A stretch of DNA of 64,000 bases from Caballeronia jiangsuensis (GCA_000648925.1 JFHF01000030.1:40475-104474), one strand, 5' to 3'; shown: positions 21,872-31,034, counted from the first letter of the stretch. A program made the numbers and translations. The notes: generated by a model not told the origin, from the sequence alone.

Positions 21872-22912
21872 ATGAAAGTCGCCATTGTTCTGTTCGACGG
21901 CGTGCAGGCACTCGACGTTGCAGGCCCGCTCGACGTGTTCGCGGAAGCCAACACGCATCTCCCCGATCATCAGCGTTATGAAGTCTCGCTCGTCGGGCGC
22001 GAAGCAGGCATGGTCACGTGCTCGAATGGGATGCAGATCGTCGTCCCGGTCGGCTATCTCGATTCCGATACCCAATACGATTTGCTGCTGGTGGCCGGCG
22101 GACCGAACCTGCCCGACTGGAACCCGCCCGACGAATTCATCTCGTGGCTGCAAAAGCAGGTGCGCGGCGCGGCGCGATTCGGCTCGGTCTGCAATGGCGC
22201 GTTCGTGCTGGGTCATGCCGGTTTGCTCGACGGCATGCAGGTCACGACGCACTGGGCGGATGCGGGCCGCCTCGGCAAGGCGTTCCCGCGCGCACGCGTG
22301 CAGCCGGACAAAATCTTCATTCGCGATGGCCGCCTCTTCACCTCTGCCGGCGTGTCGGCGGGCATCGATCTGTGTTTGTCACTCGTGGCCGAGGACTGGG
22401 GACACGAACAGGCGGTTCGCGTCGCCAAGCGCCTCGTGGTCTACATTCAGCGCGAAGGCGGGCAGTCCCAGTACAGCCCTTATGTCGCGGCGGACAAAGA
22501 AGAAGCGCCGATCATCGGCAAGGTGCATCGGTATGTGACGGATCATATCGGCGATGCGCTTTCCATCGAACAGCTCGCCAGCGCGGTGTCGGTGAGTCGT
22601 CGCACGTTCTCCAGAGTGTTCGCGAAGTACGCGCAGGTGACGCCGTCGGCGTTCGTCGAACAGGTTCGCGTCGATACGGCGAGGAAGCTGCTCGAAACGA
22701 GCGATGCGCCGCTCAAGACCGTCGCATTCAAGTGCGGTTTTCACAACGCCACGCACATGCGCACGACCTTCTCCCGGCGCTTGAACGTCACGCCGAAGCA
22801 GTATCGCGAGCGGTTTCGTGGCACGCCGCAAATCAGCACGCTGCCGGTGCCGCTCGTTCATGAAGACGTCGCCGAGAAATTCGTGCTTGAGGAACTGGCG
22901 GAAGCCGCATAG
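21872..22912 (+). CDS. GlxA family transcriptional regulator (DJ-1/PfpI domain plus AraC HTH)
   Basis: 346 residues from ATG 21872. Residues 1-190 form an amidotransferase-like DJ-1/PfpI domain (VAIVLFDGVQALDVAGPLDVF; FGSVCNGAFVLG with C107 at the nucleophile elbow). Residues about 235-330 are an AraC-type double HTH (LSIEQLASAVSVSRRTFSRVF, then KTVAFKCGFHNATHMRTTF). Members of this family control catabolism of quaternary amines and other nitrogen compounds, but the effector here is unknown. It diverges from the E1 gene and is followed seven bases later by mug. Confidence 0.9.
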   Translation: MKVAIVLFDGVQALDVAGPLDVFAEANTHLPDHQRYEVSLVGREAGMVTCSNGMQIVVPVGYLDSDTQYDLLLVAGGPNLPDWNPPDEFISWLQKQVRGAARFGSVCNGAFVLGHAGLLDGMQVTTHWADAGRLGKAFPRARVQPDKIFIRDGRLFTSAGVSAGIDLCLSLVAEDWGHEQAVRVAKRLVVYIQREGGQSQYSPYVAADKEEAPIIGKVHRYVTDHIGDALSIEQLASAVSVSRRTFSRVFAKYAQVTPSAFVEQVRVDTARKLLETSDAPLKTVAFKCGFHNATHMRTTFSRRLNVTPKQYRERFRGTPQISTLPVPLVHEDVAEKFVLEELAEAA

Positions 22913-22919
22913 GTTCTTC

Positions 22920-23483
22920 ATGAACTCGATATGTGAGACCGACACCGCGCCCCTTCTTGCGGATATCGTCGCGCCGAACTTATCGGTGATTTTCTGCGGG
23001 ATCAATCCGGGGATGCTCGCCGCATCGACGGGCCATCACTTCGCGGGACGAGGCAATCGCTTCTGGCGGGTCGTGCATCTCGCCGGCTTCACGCCGGAGC
23101 AGCTTCATCCCGAAGACGATCGCACCTTCCTTCGATACGGATACGGCCTCACCACCGCCGTCGCGCGTGCGACCTCGCGCGCCGATGAGTTGTCGCGATC
23201 CGAGATCGAGGCCGCGGCGTCGGCGTTCGAGCAGAAGATCGCGCATCTCGCGCCGCGGTATATCGCGTTTCTGGGGAAGATGGCGCTGTCGGCCATCACC
23301 GGCAAGCGCGATATCGCATGGGGACTTCAGGCCGAACCGTTCGGCGGCGTCCATGCATGGGTATTGCCGAACCCGAGCGGTCTGAATCGCTCCTTCAGCC
23401 TCGATGCATTGGTGAGCGCATATCGCGAGCTTCACACGGCCGTTGCATCGGCAGATGAGGATCACGCCGCGCGATCGGCGTAG
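22920..23483 (+). CDS. mug: G/U (G/T) mismatch-specific DNA glycosylase
   Basis: 187 residues. The active-site motif VIFCGINPG and the downstream TGHHFAGRGNRFW match Mug/TDG proteins, and NPSGLNRSF is the second, DNA-intercalating loop. It removes uracil or ethenocytosine opposite guanine in duplex DNA. The ATG at 22920 has AGG six bases upstream overlapping the glxA-type stop codon, so the two genes are probably cotranscribed although unrelated in function. Confidence 0.92.
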   Translation: MNSICETDTAPLLADIVAPNLSVIFCGINPGMLAASTGHHFAGRGNRFWRVVHLAGFTPEQLHPEDDRTFLRYGYGLTTAVARATSRADELSRSEIEAAASAFEQKIAHLAPRYIAFLGKMALSAITGKRDIAWGLQAEPFGGVHAWVLPNPSGLNRSFSLDALVSAYRELHTAVASADEDHAARSA

Positions 23484-23829
23484 GCGCGTGGCGCATTTGC
23501 CGCTTGCCATGAAAGCGACTGCCTGAAACCACCGCCATCGACGATGGCGACAGGCACTTCCATCTCACCCAATCTGTCCATTCCGAATCCCGCTGACAAG
23601 CTGTCGCGTTGCGCTTGTAGGCAGCATGTCCTGCAAAGCGGTGCGCGATGGTGAACCGTTGCGTTCAAATTCGATGACCTTGGCCGAATCGGCACATTCA
23701 TTGGCCCGATTGCGCTGTCGCTCGTCCTTCAACAACGAAGCCTCGTCGCCGACAATAAAGCTACGCGATGCGCGGCGAATATCGCCCCATCGATTTACAT
23801 CGTTTCACTAACTAATCCAAGAGCCAAAC
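23484..23829. other. intergenic region without a recognisable gene
   Basis: 346 bp between mug and the ABM gene. The open frames here look like chance frames and I see no strong repeat or hairpin. It presumably holds the promoter of the ABM-MFS-HlyD-NodT operon, but I cannot point to convincing -35 and -10 boxes. Confidence 0.5.
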
Positions 23830-24504
23830 ATGTTCTCTGCCATGCTGGAAGTCAATCCCGTTCCCGAGCAATTCGACGCCTACCTCGGCATGGCGAAGAT
23901 GCTGCGGCCCGAGTTAGAAAAGATCGATGGTTTCATCGACAACACGCGCTACGCGAGCCTGACTCGCGACGGCTGGCTGCTGTCGTTATCGAGCTGGCGC
24001 GATGAGAAGTCGCTCGTGCGCTGGCGTACCGAGGCGAGGCATCACAAGATCATGCAGGCCGCGCGCGACCGGGTATTCGCGGACTATCGCCTGCGCATCG
24101 GTCAGGTCGTCGCGGACACGCATATTCCCGAAGGACAAGCGTTGCCGGAACAGCGTCTGGATGTCACGGAAATTGGCGAAGGCAAGGCCGTGACGCTGTT
24201 CGATGCGAGCCGCAAGCCCGCGTGGATAAAGCAGGCAGGCGCGCGAGGTGTCGCTGAATCGCTGGGGCTCGATCTGGCTGCGCCCGGCCTCGTCGCATGG
24301 GATGTATTCGATGCGCTGCTCGCGCCCGGAAACGTCATCGCCGTGGCGACGTGGTGCGATCAAACCGCCGCCGATGCGTTCTCACGCGAAGCCACGCTGC
24401 CAAGCGATGTGCGCCTGCGCCACATTCGCGTGATCCGCGAGTACGGCATGTTCGATCGCCGCGAAGCGCCGCAGTACTTCGAAGAGGCACAACGCCGGAT
24501 GTGA
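23830..24504 (+). CDS. antibiotic biosynthesis monooxygenase (ABM) family protein
   Basis: 224 residues. The first ~100 residues look like an ABM ferredoxin-like fold: MFSAMLEVNPVPEQFDAYL, then GFIDNTRYASLTRDGWLLSLSSWRDEKSLVRWR. The rest may be a second, diverged copy (a dimeric alpha-beta barrel in one chain), ending RHIRVIREYGMFDRREAP. ABM proteins include quinone-forming monooxygenases and haem-degrading enzymes; the substrate is unknown. It leads the operon and its stop shares one base with the MFS start, so it may modify or detoxify a compound that the pump exports. Confidence 0.8.
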   Translation: MFSAMLEVNPVPEQFDAYLGMAKMLRPELEKIDGFIDNTRYASLTRDGWLLSLSSWRDEKSLVRWRTEARHHKIMQAARDRVFADYRLRIGQVVADTHIPEGQALPEQRLDVTEIGEGKAVTLFDASRKPAWIKQAGARGVAESLGLDLAAPGLVAWDVFDALLAPGNVIAVATWCDQTAADAFSREATLPSDVRLRHIRVIREYGMFDRREAPQYFEEAQRRM

Positions 24505-26096
24505 TGAGCACGCATATGAACACGACCGATTCCGTTCTCGACGCACCTCGCGAGATAACCGCCGAACGCGCGCCCATGAAACAGCCCGCGCTCTCGCGGC
24601 GCCTTGCTGTGGGCCTGATCGGCATGCTGCTCGCGTCCCTGCTCGCGATACTGAACGAGCAGGTCACCGCATTCGCGATGGCCGACATCCAGGGCGCGCT
24701 CTCGATCGGACACGACGACGGAACCTGGCTCACCACCTTGTTCGAAGCGGCCAACGTCGCGACGATGGTCTTTGCGCCGTGGTTCGGCATCACGTTCACG
24801 CTCAAGCGATTCACCATCGGCGCCGTACTGGCCACGATGTTCTTCGGCGTACTGTGTCCGTTCGCGCCGAACCTTCCGGCGCTCTATACGTTGCGCGTGC
24901 TGCAAGGCATCGCCGGCGGTTGTCTGCCGCCGATGCTCATCATCGTGGCGCTGCGTTATCTGCCGCCGAAGATCAAGCTATACGGCCTTGCCGGATACGC
25001 GATGACCGCGACCTTCGGGCCCGCGCTCGGAACGCCGCTCGCCGCGCTGTGGACCGAGTATGCGAGCTGGAAGATGGCTTTCTGGCAGATCGTCCCGCTC
25101 GGCGTGGTGAGTTGCATCGCGATCCGGCAAGGTCTTCCCGACGATCCGCTCAAGCTCGAACGCATCCGCTCCTTCAACTGGACGGGGTTCCTCACCGGAG
25201 GCCCGGCCATTGCGATGCTCGTGATCGGCCTGTTGCAAGGCGATCGACTGGACTGGCTGAACTCCGATTTCATACGCGTGATGTTCATCGGCGGAACTGC
25301 GTTGCTGGCGATGTTTCTCGTCAACGAACGGTTTCATCCGATGCCGTTCTTCAAGCTCCAGTTGCTGTCGCGAAGAAACTTCGCGCACGGACTCACGACG
25401 CTCGCAGGCGCCGTGATCCTGCTGGTCGGCGTGGCCGCGATACCGGGGCAGCATCTCGCGAGGATTCACGCATACCGGCCGCTGCAATCGGCGCCGCTGT
25501 CGTTGCTGGTCGCGCTTCCGCTCCTGCTTGCGCTGCCATTGACGGCCGCGCTGCTGAACCTGAAGCGCGTCGATTCGCGCTGGGTGATGGCGGGCGGTCT
25601 GTCGCTGATGATCGCGACCTGCCTGATGGGAAGCTTCATGACGTCCGAATGGATCCGCGACAACTTCTATCTGCTTCAGTCCTTGCAGATCGCCGCGCAA
25701 CCGATGGTGATTCTCGCGATCCTGATGGGCGTCACGACGGGTTTGCCGCCGACCGAAGGGCCCTTCGCCTCCGCGATGTTCAATTCGCTCAAGACCTTCA
25801 GCGCCGCTGCGGCGACCGCGTTGATCGAAGGGCTCGGCACCGCTCGCGAGCGTTTCCATTCGACCATGCTCGTCGATCAGATCGGCAATCGCGCGCTCGT
25901 CACGAGTCAGGGCATCGACACGGCCAGTGGTCTCAGCGAACTCGCCCATCGCGTGCATGAACAGGCATTGGTGCTGATGTCCGCCGATCTCTATCGCGTG
26001 ATGGCGTGTGTTGCCGTCGCGCTTCTTCTCCTCGTTCCGGTGTTGCCCGTGCGGATCTTTCCACCGTGGACCGCTACGCCGCCCTCTTCCCATTAA
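24504..26096 (+). CDS. DHA2-type MFS multidrug transporter (EmrB-like)
   Basis: 530 residues with about 14 hydrophobic segments, the DHA2 number. The first span is RRLAVGLIGMLLASLLAILNEQ, motif C-like text is GYAMTATFGPALGTPLAALW, and GIAGGCLPPMLIIVALRYLP precedes it. The start at 24504 overlaps the ABM stop by one base; an in-frame ATG at 24516 is an alternative. With the HlyD adaptor and NodT channel that follow, it forms an EmrAB-TolC-type tripartite pump spanning both membranes. The exported compound is not known. Confidence 0.9.
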   Translation: MSTHMNTTDSVLDAPREITAERAPMKQPALSRRLAVGLIGMLLASLLAILNEQVTAFAMADIQGALSIGHDDGTWLTTLFEAANVATMVFAPWFGITFTLKRFTIGAVLATMFFGVLCPFAPNLPALYTLRVLQGIAGGCLPPMLIIVALRYLPPKIKLYGLAGYAMTATFGPALGTPLAALWTEYASWKMAFWQIVPLGVVSCIAIRQGLPDDPLKLERIRSFNWTGFLTGGPAIAMLVIGLLQGDRLDWLNSDFIRVMFIGGTALLAMFLVNERFHPMPFFKLQLLSRRNFAHGLTTLAGAVILLVGVAAIPGQHLARIHAYRPLQSAPLSLLVALPLLLALPLTAALLNLKRVDSRWVMAGGLSLMIATCLMGSFMTSEWIRDNFYLLQSLQIAAQPMVILAILMGVTTGLPPTEGPFASAMFNSLKTFSAAAATALIEGLGTARERFHSTMLVDQIGNRALVTSQGIDTASGLSELAHRVHEQALVLMSADLYRVMACVAVALLLLVPVLPVRIFPPWTATPPSSH

Positions 26097-26107
26097 GGGA
26101 GGCTTTC

Positions 26108-27184
26108 ATGTCATCCATCATCCGCTCTCGTTCCAGACTCGTTCGCATTGCAACGCCGATGATCGCGCTCGCCGTCGTCGCGTGGGCGGGTGTCAGGCTA
26201 CTTTCCGATTCGACCAGCCAATCCACGAACGATGCCTATGTCCAGGCCGATTTCACGCTGGTCGCGCCGCGCGTCCCCGGCCAGATTGCCGATGTGCTCG
26301 TCGACGACAATCAATCGGTCAAGGCGGGCCAAGTGCTGGTGCGCATCGACGATAGCGACTTTCGCGCGGCACTGATGAGCGCGCAGGCCGATGTGAGCGC
26401 GGCGAGCGCCGCCGTCGCGAACTTCGATGCCGAGATCGCGCGGCATCCGTCGCTCGTCGATCAGGCGCGCGCGACACTGCGATCCGACGACGCCGCCATC
26501 GAGTTCGCGCGGGCCAACGCATCGCGCTATCAAAGTCTTTCGGACACGGGCGCGGGCACCGCGCAGGAGCAGCAGCGCGCGGCCAGCACGCTCGCGCAGC
26601 AACTCGCGCAACAGGCCCACGACCGCGCCGCGCTGACCACGACCGAGCAGAATCTCGATGTGCTGCGCACCCAGCGCGACAAGGCGGCAGGCGCGCTGGC
26701 GCGCGCCGAAGCGGCGCTCGTGCAGGCGAAGCTGAACCTGTCGTACACGGAGATACATGCGCCCGTCGACGGCAAGGTGGGAAGGCGTTCCGCGCGCGTC
26801 GGCGCATTCGTCACGGCGGGCGCGCCGGTGCTCGCCATCGTTCCGCTCGCGGATGCTTATGTCGTCGCCAATTTTCAGGAGAACCAGATCACGAAGATGC
26901 GGCCCGGCGAGAGCGTGCGGATCAGGATCGACAGCTTTCCCGGCGTGGTCATCAAAGGCCGTGTCGATAGTCTCGCGCCCGCCACCGGCGTGAGCTTCGC
27001 GCCCATCGCGCCGGACAACGCGACGGGCAACTTCACGAAGATCGTGCAGCGCGTGCCGGTCAAGATCACGATCGATCGCGGGCAGGAAGCCGCATCGGCG
27101 CTGAGCGTGGGTCTCTCGGTCGAGGCGGAAGTGGCGGTCGGCCGGCATGGCGAGACGCTTGCGCAAGCAGGAGGTGCAAAATGA
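26108..27184 (+). CDS. HlyD/EmrA-type membrane fusion protein
   Basis: 358 residues starting at ATG 26108 with AAGGGAGG upstream. A single N-terminal membrane anchor (MIALAVVAWAGVRLL) precedes the first lipoyl half (YVQADFTLVAPRVPGQIADVLVDDNQSV), a long coiled-coil hairpin rich in alanine and glutamine, the second lipoyl half (LSYTEIHAPVDGKVGRRS) and a beta-barrel domain. It bridges the MFS pump and the outer-membrane channel in the periplasm. Its stop overlaps the NodT start by four bases. Confidence 0.92.
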   Translation: MSSIIRSRSRLVRIATPMIALAVVAWAGVRLLSDSTSQSTNDAYVQADFTLVAPRVPGQIADVLVDDNQSVKAGQVLVRIDDSDFRAALMSAQADVSAASAAVANFDAEIARHPSLVDQARATLRSDDAAIEFARANASRYQSLSDTGAGTAQEQQRAASTLAQQLAQQAHDRAALTTTEQNLDVLRTQRDKAAGALARAEAALVQAKLNLSYTEIHAPVDGKVGRRSARVGAFVTAGAPVLAIVPLADAYVVANFQENQITKMRPGESVRIRIDSFPGVVIKGRVDSLAPATGVSFAPIAPDNATGNFTKIVQRVPVKITIDRGQEAASALSVGLSVEAEVAVGRHGETLAQAGGAK

Positions 27185-28707
27185 ACGAGAACGACACTTC
27201 CCTGCGCGCGATCGCGCTCGCCATCCTGGCTTGTCTGACGATGGCGGGCTGCACGGTCGGGCCGGATTTCGAGCACCCGAAGACCGCGACACCGGACGTC
27301 TTCGAGCGAACGCAGACGGCGCAGGCATCGAGCAGGACCGTGGAAGCGGACTTCAATCCGGACTGGTGGACACTGTTCGACGATCCCGTGCTGAACGCGC
27401 TGGAGAAGCGCCTCGCCGACGATAACCTCGACGTGGCCGCGGCGTCGGCGCGCTTGCGTCAAAGCCGCGCGGAACAGCGCGTTGCGGGCGCGGCCGCGCT
27501 TCCCACGCTCGACGGCGCGGCATCGTACAACCGCGAGCGCGGCAGCGAGAACGGCATTCTGTCGCTGCTCGGGGTCACGCCGTCGCAAAGCCAGCCGCAA
27601 TCGGCGTCGGGGAACGCGCCGCTCGGCGTATCGGGGATGCCGGGCTCGAAGGGCTCGCCCGCCTATAACCTGTATCAGGCCGGCTTCGATGCTTCGTGGG
27701 AACTCGACATCTGGGGCCGCGTGCGGCGCGGTGTCGAAGCGGCGAGCGCGTTGTCGGATGCTTCGTTCGAAGATCGCAATGCGATTCTGCTGTCGGCGCG
27801 TGCGGAGCTTGCGCGCGACTATATCGACTTGCGCGATACGCAGTCGCTGCTCGAGATCACGAAGCAGAACCTCGATATCGCCCGCGACGCAGTGAGGCTC
27901 ACGAAAATCCGCGTGCGCGAAGGCGTCACGACGGACCTGGACGTCGCCAATGCTTCGGCGCAAATGGAAACGATCGAGAGCCTGATTCCGACGCTCGAAT
28001 CGCGCCGCGATACGACGATCAACGCGATCGGCGTGTTGCTCGGCGAGCAGCCCGGCGCGCTGCGGAACATGCTGAGCGATGCGCGCGATGTGCCGAAGCT
28101 GCCTGAGCAGGTGCCTGTCGGATTTCCATCGGAGTTGGCGGAGCGCCGGCCGGACATCAAGAAGGCCGATGCCCAATTGCATGCGGCGACGGCGTCGATC
28201 GGAATGGCGAAGGCCGATTTCTATCCGCGTATCTCGTTGAACGGGAGTGCGGGGTTTCAGAGTCTGCAGCTTTCGAGTCTCGCTGATTGGGCGTCGGGGC
28301 AGTTTGTTATTGGGCCTTCGATCACGTTTCCGATTTTTGAAGGCGGGCGGTTGAAGGGCACGTTGCAACTTCGTGAAGCGCAGCAGCAGGAAGCGGCGAT
28401 TCTCTATAAACGCACGGTGCTCGAGGCTTGGCGTGAAGTGGACGATGCGCTGCTCGTATATGACGCCGAGCAGCGGCGGCGCGATCGGCTTGCTTCGGCG
28501 GTGAGTCTGAATGAACGGGCGCTTGGGGTCGCGCAGCAACGGTATAAGGCGGGGGCGCTCGATTATCTGGATGTGCTCAATGTGCAGAAGCAATTGCTCG
28601 CGGCGCAGAGCGATCTGGAGCGAAGTAAGGCGACGGCTGCGGAGAATCTCATCACGTTGTGCAAGTCGCTTGGGGGTGGGTGGGAGTCGAGTTATGCGGG
28701 GCGGTGA
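27181..28707 (+). CDS. NodT family outer-membrane efflux lipoprotein
   Basis: 508 residues. The signal peptide ends in a lipobox, MAGC with C24 lipidated. Two OEP repeats follow (ALEKRLADDNLDVAAASARLRQSRAEQR and DIKKADAQLHAATASIGMAKADFYPRISL). DASWELDIWGRVRRGVEAA is the typical TolC-like equatorial motif. It forms the trimeric channel for the MFS-HlyD pump encoded just upstream. The last ~500 bases have noticeably lower GC at third positions than the first part of the gene; I saw no frame break. Confidence 0.92.
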   Translation: MNENDTSLRAIALAILACLTMAGCTVGPDFEHPKTATPDVFERTQTAQASSRTVEADFNPDWWTLFDDPVLNALEKRLADDNLDVAAASARLRQSRAEQRVAGAAALPTLDGAASYNRERGSENGILSLLGVTPSQSQPQSASGNAPLGVSGMPGSKGSPAYNLYQAGFDASWELDIWGRVRRGVEAASALSDASFEDRNAILLSARAELARDYIDLRDTQSLLEITKQNLDIARDAVRLTKIRVREGVTTDLDVANASAQMETIESLIPTLESRRDTTINAIGVLLGEQPGALRNMLSDARDVPKLPEQVPVGFPSELAERRPDIKKADAQLHAATASIGMAKADFYPRISLNGSAGFQSLQLSSLADWASGQFVIGPSITFPIFEGGRLKGTLQLREAQQQEAAILYKRTVLEAWREVDDALLVYDAEQRRRDRLASAVSLNERALGVAQQRYKAGALDYLDVLNVQKQLLAAQSDLERSKATAAENLITLCKSLGGGWESSYAGR

Positions 28708-28887
28708 AGCGGGATGATCGGAGGTGGAGCAAGCCCAAGTACCGTGTGATGTCGAATTCACAAGCGGGACAACCTCGCATGACTTCACATTAACGCCATG
28801 CATAGCGTCAACAAGAACACTTCGCTTCGCTTATGCGATAAGACCCAGGTTCCAATATCGCCATAAATTTGCTAGTTGAGACGAAGT

Positions 28888-29046
28888 ATGAGAGGTACAG
28901 TATCCCTCACCAAGAACGCCGGCCTGGACCTGCCGAAGTCGCTGAAAGACTTACATGAGGATGCGTGGCCAGCGCCATCGACTCGCCCCGCACAGACCCT
29001 CCGATCGGGCGTGATATTGATCGCGAATAAGCACGGCCCACAGTGA
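28888..29046 (+). CDS. possible small protein, uncertain
   Basis: A 52-codon frame beginning MRGTVSLTKNAGLDLPKSLKDL and ending ANKHGPQ. The first 20 residues faintly recall swapped-hairpin (AbrB/SpoVT) antitoxin starts, but the match is weak and there is no clear ribosome site. It could equally be a remnant or a chance frame. Confidence 0.2.
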   Translation: MRGTVSLTKNAGLDLPKSLKDLHEDAWPAPSTRPAQTLRSGVILIANKHGPQ

Positions 29047-29085
29047 CCGAGGCGAGCGACCTAAGTACCGGGATCACGCTTTCTT

Positions 29086-29103
29086 ATAGGTTTACATACC
29101 TAT
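29086..29103. promoter_or_regulatory. operator-like palindrome O1 (ATAGGT-N6-ACCTAT), perfect
   Basis: ATAGGT TTACAT ACCTAT, a perfect 6-bp inverted repeat with a 6-bp spacer, 434 bp before the DUF1329 start. The same 12 fixed bases appear at 47450-47467 before the TetR gene, and near-copies are at 29172 and 46370. I take it as a binding site for the TetR protein encoded at 46613-47302; that link is inferred. Confidence 0.7.
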
Positions 29104-29114
29104 TCGTCTTATTA

Positions 29115-29128
29115 CTAAGGGTATGTCC
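29115..29128 (+). repeat. 14-mer CTAAGGGTATGTCC shared with the hydantoinase promoter region
   Basis: CTAAGGGTATGTCC differs at one position from the reverse complement of 46345-46358. It resembles a degenerate half of the ATAGGT operator followed by its common spacer ATGTC, and lies between O1 and O2. Confidence 0.5.
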
Positions 29129-29171
29129 CACGCCTCTTGAAGCCCTCTAACGACCCAAATATTCTTGCTTT

Positions 29172-29189
29172 ATAGGCCGACATACCTAC
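29172..29189. promoter_or_regulatory. operator-like palindrome O2 (ATAGGC-N6-ACCTAC)
   Basis: ATAGGC CGACAT ACCTAC matches O1 at 10 of 12 arm positions and starts 86 bp after it. Read on the other strand its spacer ATGTCG is identical to that of the site at 46370-46387, which strengthens the view that one protein reads all of them. Confidence 0.6.
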
Positions 29190-29536
29190 AATATATCTTC
29201 AACGTAACCTATAAATTGGTCGACGCCGGAACAGCGCATGGTTGCCGTCGCTTTCCATGACAGTCCATTCGATAAGAAGCCCATGACAGCCGCGGAAGCA
29301 TTGTCGGTCTCGACGCTCGACATCTGACGAAGCATCCGCACGGACTGTATCGCTTTGAAAGATATATTTCGTTATCCGAATTTATATACGATGCCCGAAT
29401 CGATAACTGGAAGAGTCCGCATTGCCCGGTAACTCGTTCTCGACGAACCACGCACTACGATCACCCGCATCGATTGTGTCGGATTTTGCTTTGGTCAGAC
29501 GCAATTCCAAGTCCTGTTACACGAGGAGTCAACACC

Positions 29537-30916
29537 GTGAATTTCAGTCAAGCCGTCATCGCCCTCGCGGTCCTGGGCACGCTTTCCAATGCCTCGCACG
29601 CGGCGACACAGGCCGATGCTGACCGGCTAGGCAATGACCTGACTCCGGTCGGCGCGGAGAAGAGTGGCAGCAAGGACAACGCCATTCCTGCCTTTACCGG
29701 TCCGAGCAAGCCGACGGGAAACTGGTCATACGGCAAGGTCCGCGAAGACTTCTGGAAGTACAAGGATGAGAAGCCCACGTTCGTCATCGACGCCTCGAAT
29801 GTCGACAAGTACGCGAACAATCTCGCGGCGGGGCAGATCGCCTTGATCAAGCAAGTCAAGGGCTACACGATGCCGGTGTATCCGACTCATCGTGAATGCA
29901 GCGTGCCCGATTTCGTCGCGCAGAACACGAAAGACGGAATGCTGAAGTCCTCCATTGCAAAGGACGGCTGGTCGCTCGAAAACGCCACCCTGCCCGGCGT
30001 GCCGTTTCCGGTCCCGACGACCGGCATAGAAGTGATGTGGAACTGGATGATGCGGTATCAGGGCATCGGCGTGGAGTGGCCGGACGGATACACCTATGTG
30101 TCGCCACGCCCTGGCGCGGCACCCATCGTCATCCGCTGGAACCAGCAGACTTACTACCCGTGGGCGAAGAAGGGGCAGCACACGCCGGAGGACGAGCAAG
30201 GCCTGCACACGGGCATTTTCTACAGCTATTCGGAACCGGCGGCGCTAGCAGGACAAGGCATCGTGCAGCGCTATTACTACAAGAAGGATACCGACTCCTT
30301 CTATTATTTCACTGGCCAGCGGCGCGTGCGCCGCCTGCCCGCCTACGCCTACGACGCGCCTGCCATCGGGTACGACAATCAATACCCCTATGACATGAAC
30401 TACGTCTTTACGGGCAATCCGGATCGCTTCGACTGGAAGCTCGTGGGCAAGAAGGAAATCTACATCCCGTATAACGAGCTTGCGATGCAACGATTCAACA
30501 GCAAGCTGAGCGATGCGACACAACAGGATCTCGTGAATCCCGCCTTGAGACGCTATGAATTGCATCGCGTCTGGGAAATTCAGGGCACCGTCAAGGCCGG
30601 CTTCCGCCATACGACGCCGACAAAGACACTCTATGTCGACGAGGATAGCTGGCTCGTCGCCATCGGAGACGATTTCGACGCTCAAGGGAAGATCTGGAAG
30701 GTCAAGGAAAACTACATCGCGCCCGAATGGGAAATCGGCGCCTGCTCGCTCGCCGGCGCCACTTACACCGACCTCATCAGCGGCCGCTATATCTTCGATA
30801 TGATCGTCATCGGCACCGGCAAGGACCTCAAGTTCTACTCGCCCGGCGCGACCGATCCGCGATTCACCAGCAGCTTCTACACCGGTGAAAACCTGAGCGC
30901 GATCAGCAGTCGATAA
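29537..30916 (+). CDS. DUF1329 domain protein, exported
   Basis: 459 residues from a GTG start at 29537, chosen because GAGGAG lies eight bases upstream. A signal peptide (VNFSQAVIALAVLGTLSNASHA|AT) is followed by the DUF1329 domain: DRLGNDLTPVGAEKSGSKDNAIPAFTG and further on QRYYYKKDTDSFYYFTGQRRVRRLPAYAYD, suggesting a LolA/LolB-like beta-rich fold. Proteins of this family are found with DUF1302 outer-membrane proteins in clusters for degradation of hydrophobic compounds and are thought to help carry them across the envelope. First gene of a four-gene operon. Confidence 0.88.
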   Translation: MNFSQAVIALAVLGTLSNASHAATQADADRLGNDLTPVGAEKSGSKDNAIPAFTGPSKPTGNWSYGKVREDFWKYKDEKPTFVIDASNVDKYANNLAAGQIALIKQVKGYTMPVYPTHRECSVPDFVAQNTKDGMLKSSIAKDGWSLENATLPGVPFPVPTTGIEVMWNWMMRYQGIGVEWPDGYTYVSPRPGAAPIVIRWNQQTYYPWAKKGQHTPEDEQGLHTGIFYSYSEPAALAGQGIVQRYYYKKDTDSFYYFTGQRRVRRLPAYAYDAPAIGYDNQYPYDMNYVFTGNPDRFDWKLVGKKEIYIPYNELAMQRFNSKLSDATQQDLVNPALRRYELHRVWEIQGTVKAGFRHTTPTKTLYVDEDSWLVAIGDDFDAQGKIWKVKENYIAPEWEIGACSLAGATYTDLISGRYIFDMIVIGTGKDLKFYSPGATDPRFTSSFYTGENLSAISSR

Positions 30917-30951
30917 ACCGCTCGAACTTCCCACAACCCGGCGACAGAAAC

Positions 30952-30985
30952 GCACGGTACGACGCCACAGAGCGTCGTGCCGTGC
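30952..30985 (+). terminator. hairpin between the DUF1329 and DUF1302 genes
   Basis: A 14-bp stem (GCACGGTACGACGC pairing with GCGTCGTGCCGTGC, one G-U pair in RNA) closes a 6-base loop CACAGA. There is no T tract and the next gene continues in the same direction, so it may stabilise the upstream message or give partial termination rather than end the transcript. Confidence 0.55.
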
Positions 30986-31034
30986 TGCGCCACGCGTATC
31001 GCCGCTTAAAACGACATCAGCACAGGAGGCAGAC

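Larger units (their letters stand above)
28708..29536. other. 829-bp AT-enriched regulatory region upstream of the catabolic envelope operon
   Basis: Between the NodT gene and the DUF1329 gene. The stretch 29080-29400 is clearly richer in A+T than its surroundings. It contains two palindromic operator-like sites (29086-29103 and 29172-29189), a half-site ACCTAT at 29207-29212 and the 14-mer CTAAGGGTATGTCC at 29115-29128. The same elements recur upstream of the hydantoinase operon. A possible 52-codon frame lies at 28888-29046. No other gene is supported. Confidence 0.6.

Noticed and set aside
23462..23701. 79-codon minus-strand frame between mug and the ABM gene
   Set aside because: No start-site support and no recognisable motif; overlaps the mug 3' end.
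26875..28803. 642-codon open frame on the minus strand
   Set aside because: Antisense to the HlyD and NodT genes, whose motifs are intact; composition is that of a shadow frame.
29209..29451. 80-codon minus-strand frame in the regulatory region
   Set aside because: No ribosome site and no family resemblance, and it lies in a stretch with lower GC where stops should be common only by chance; the operator sites explain the region better.
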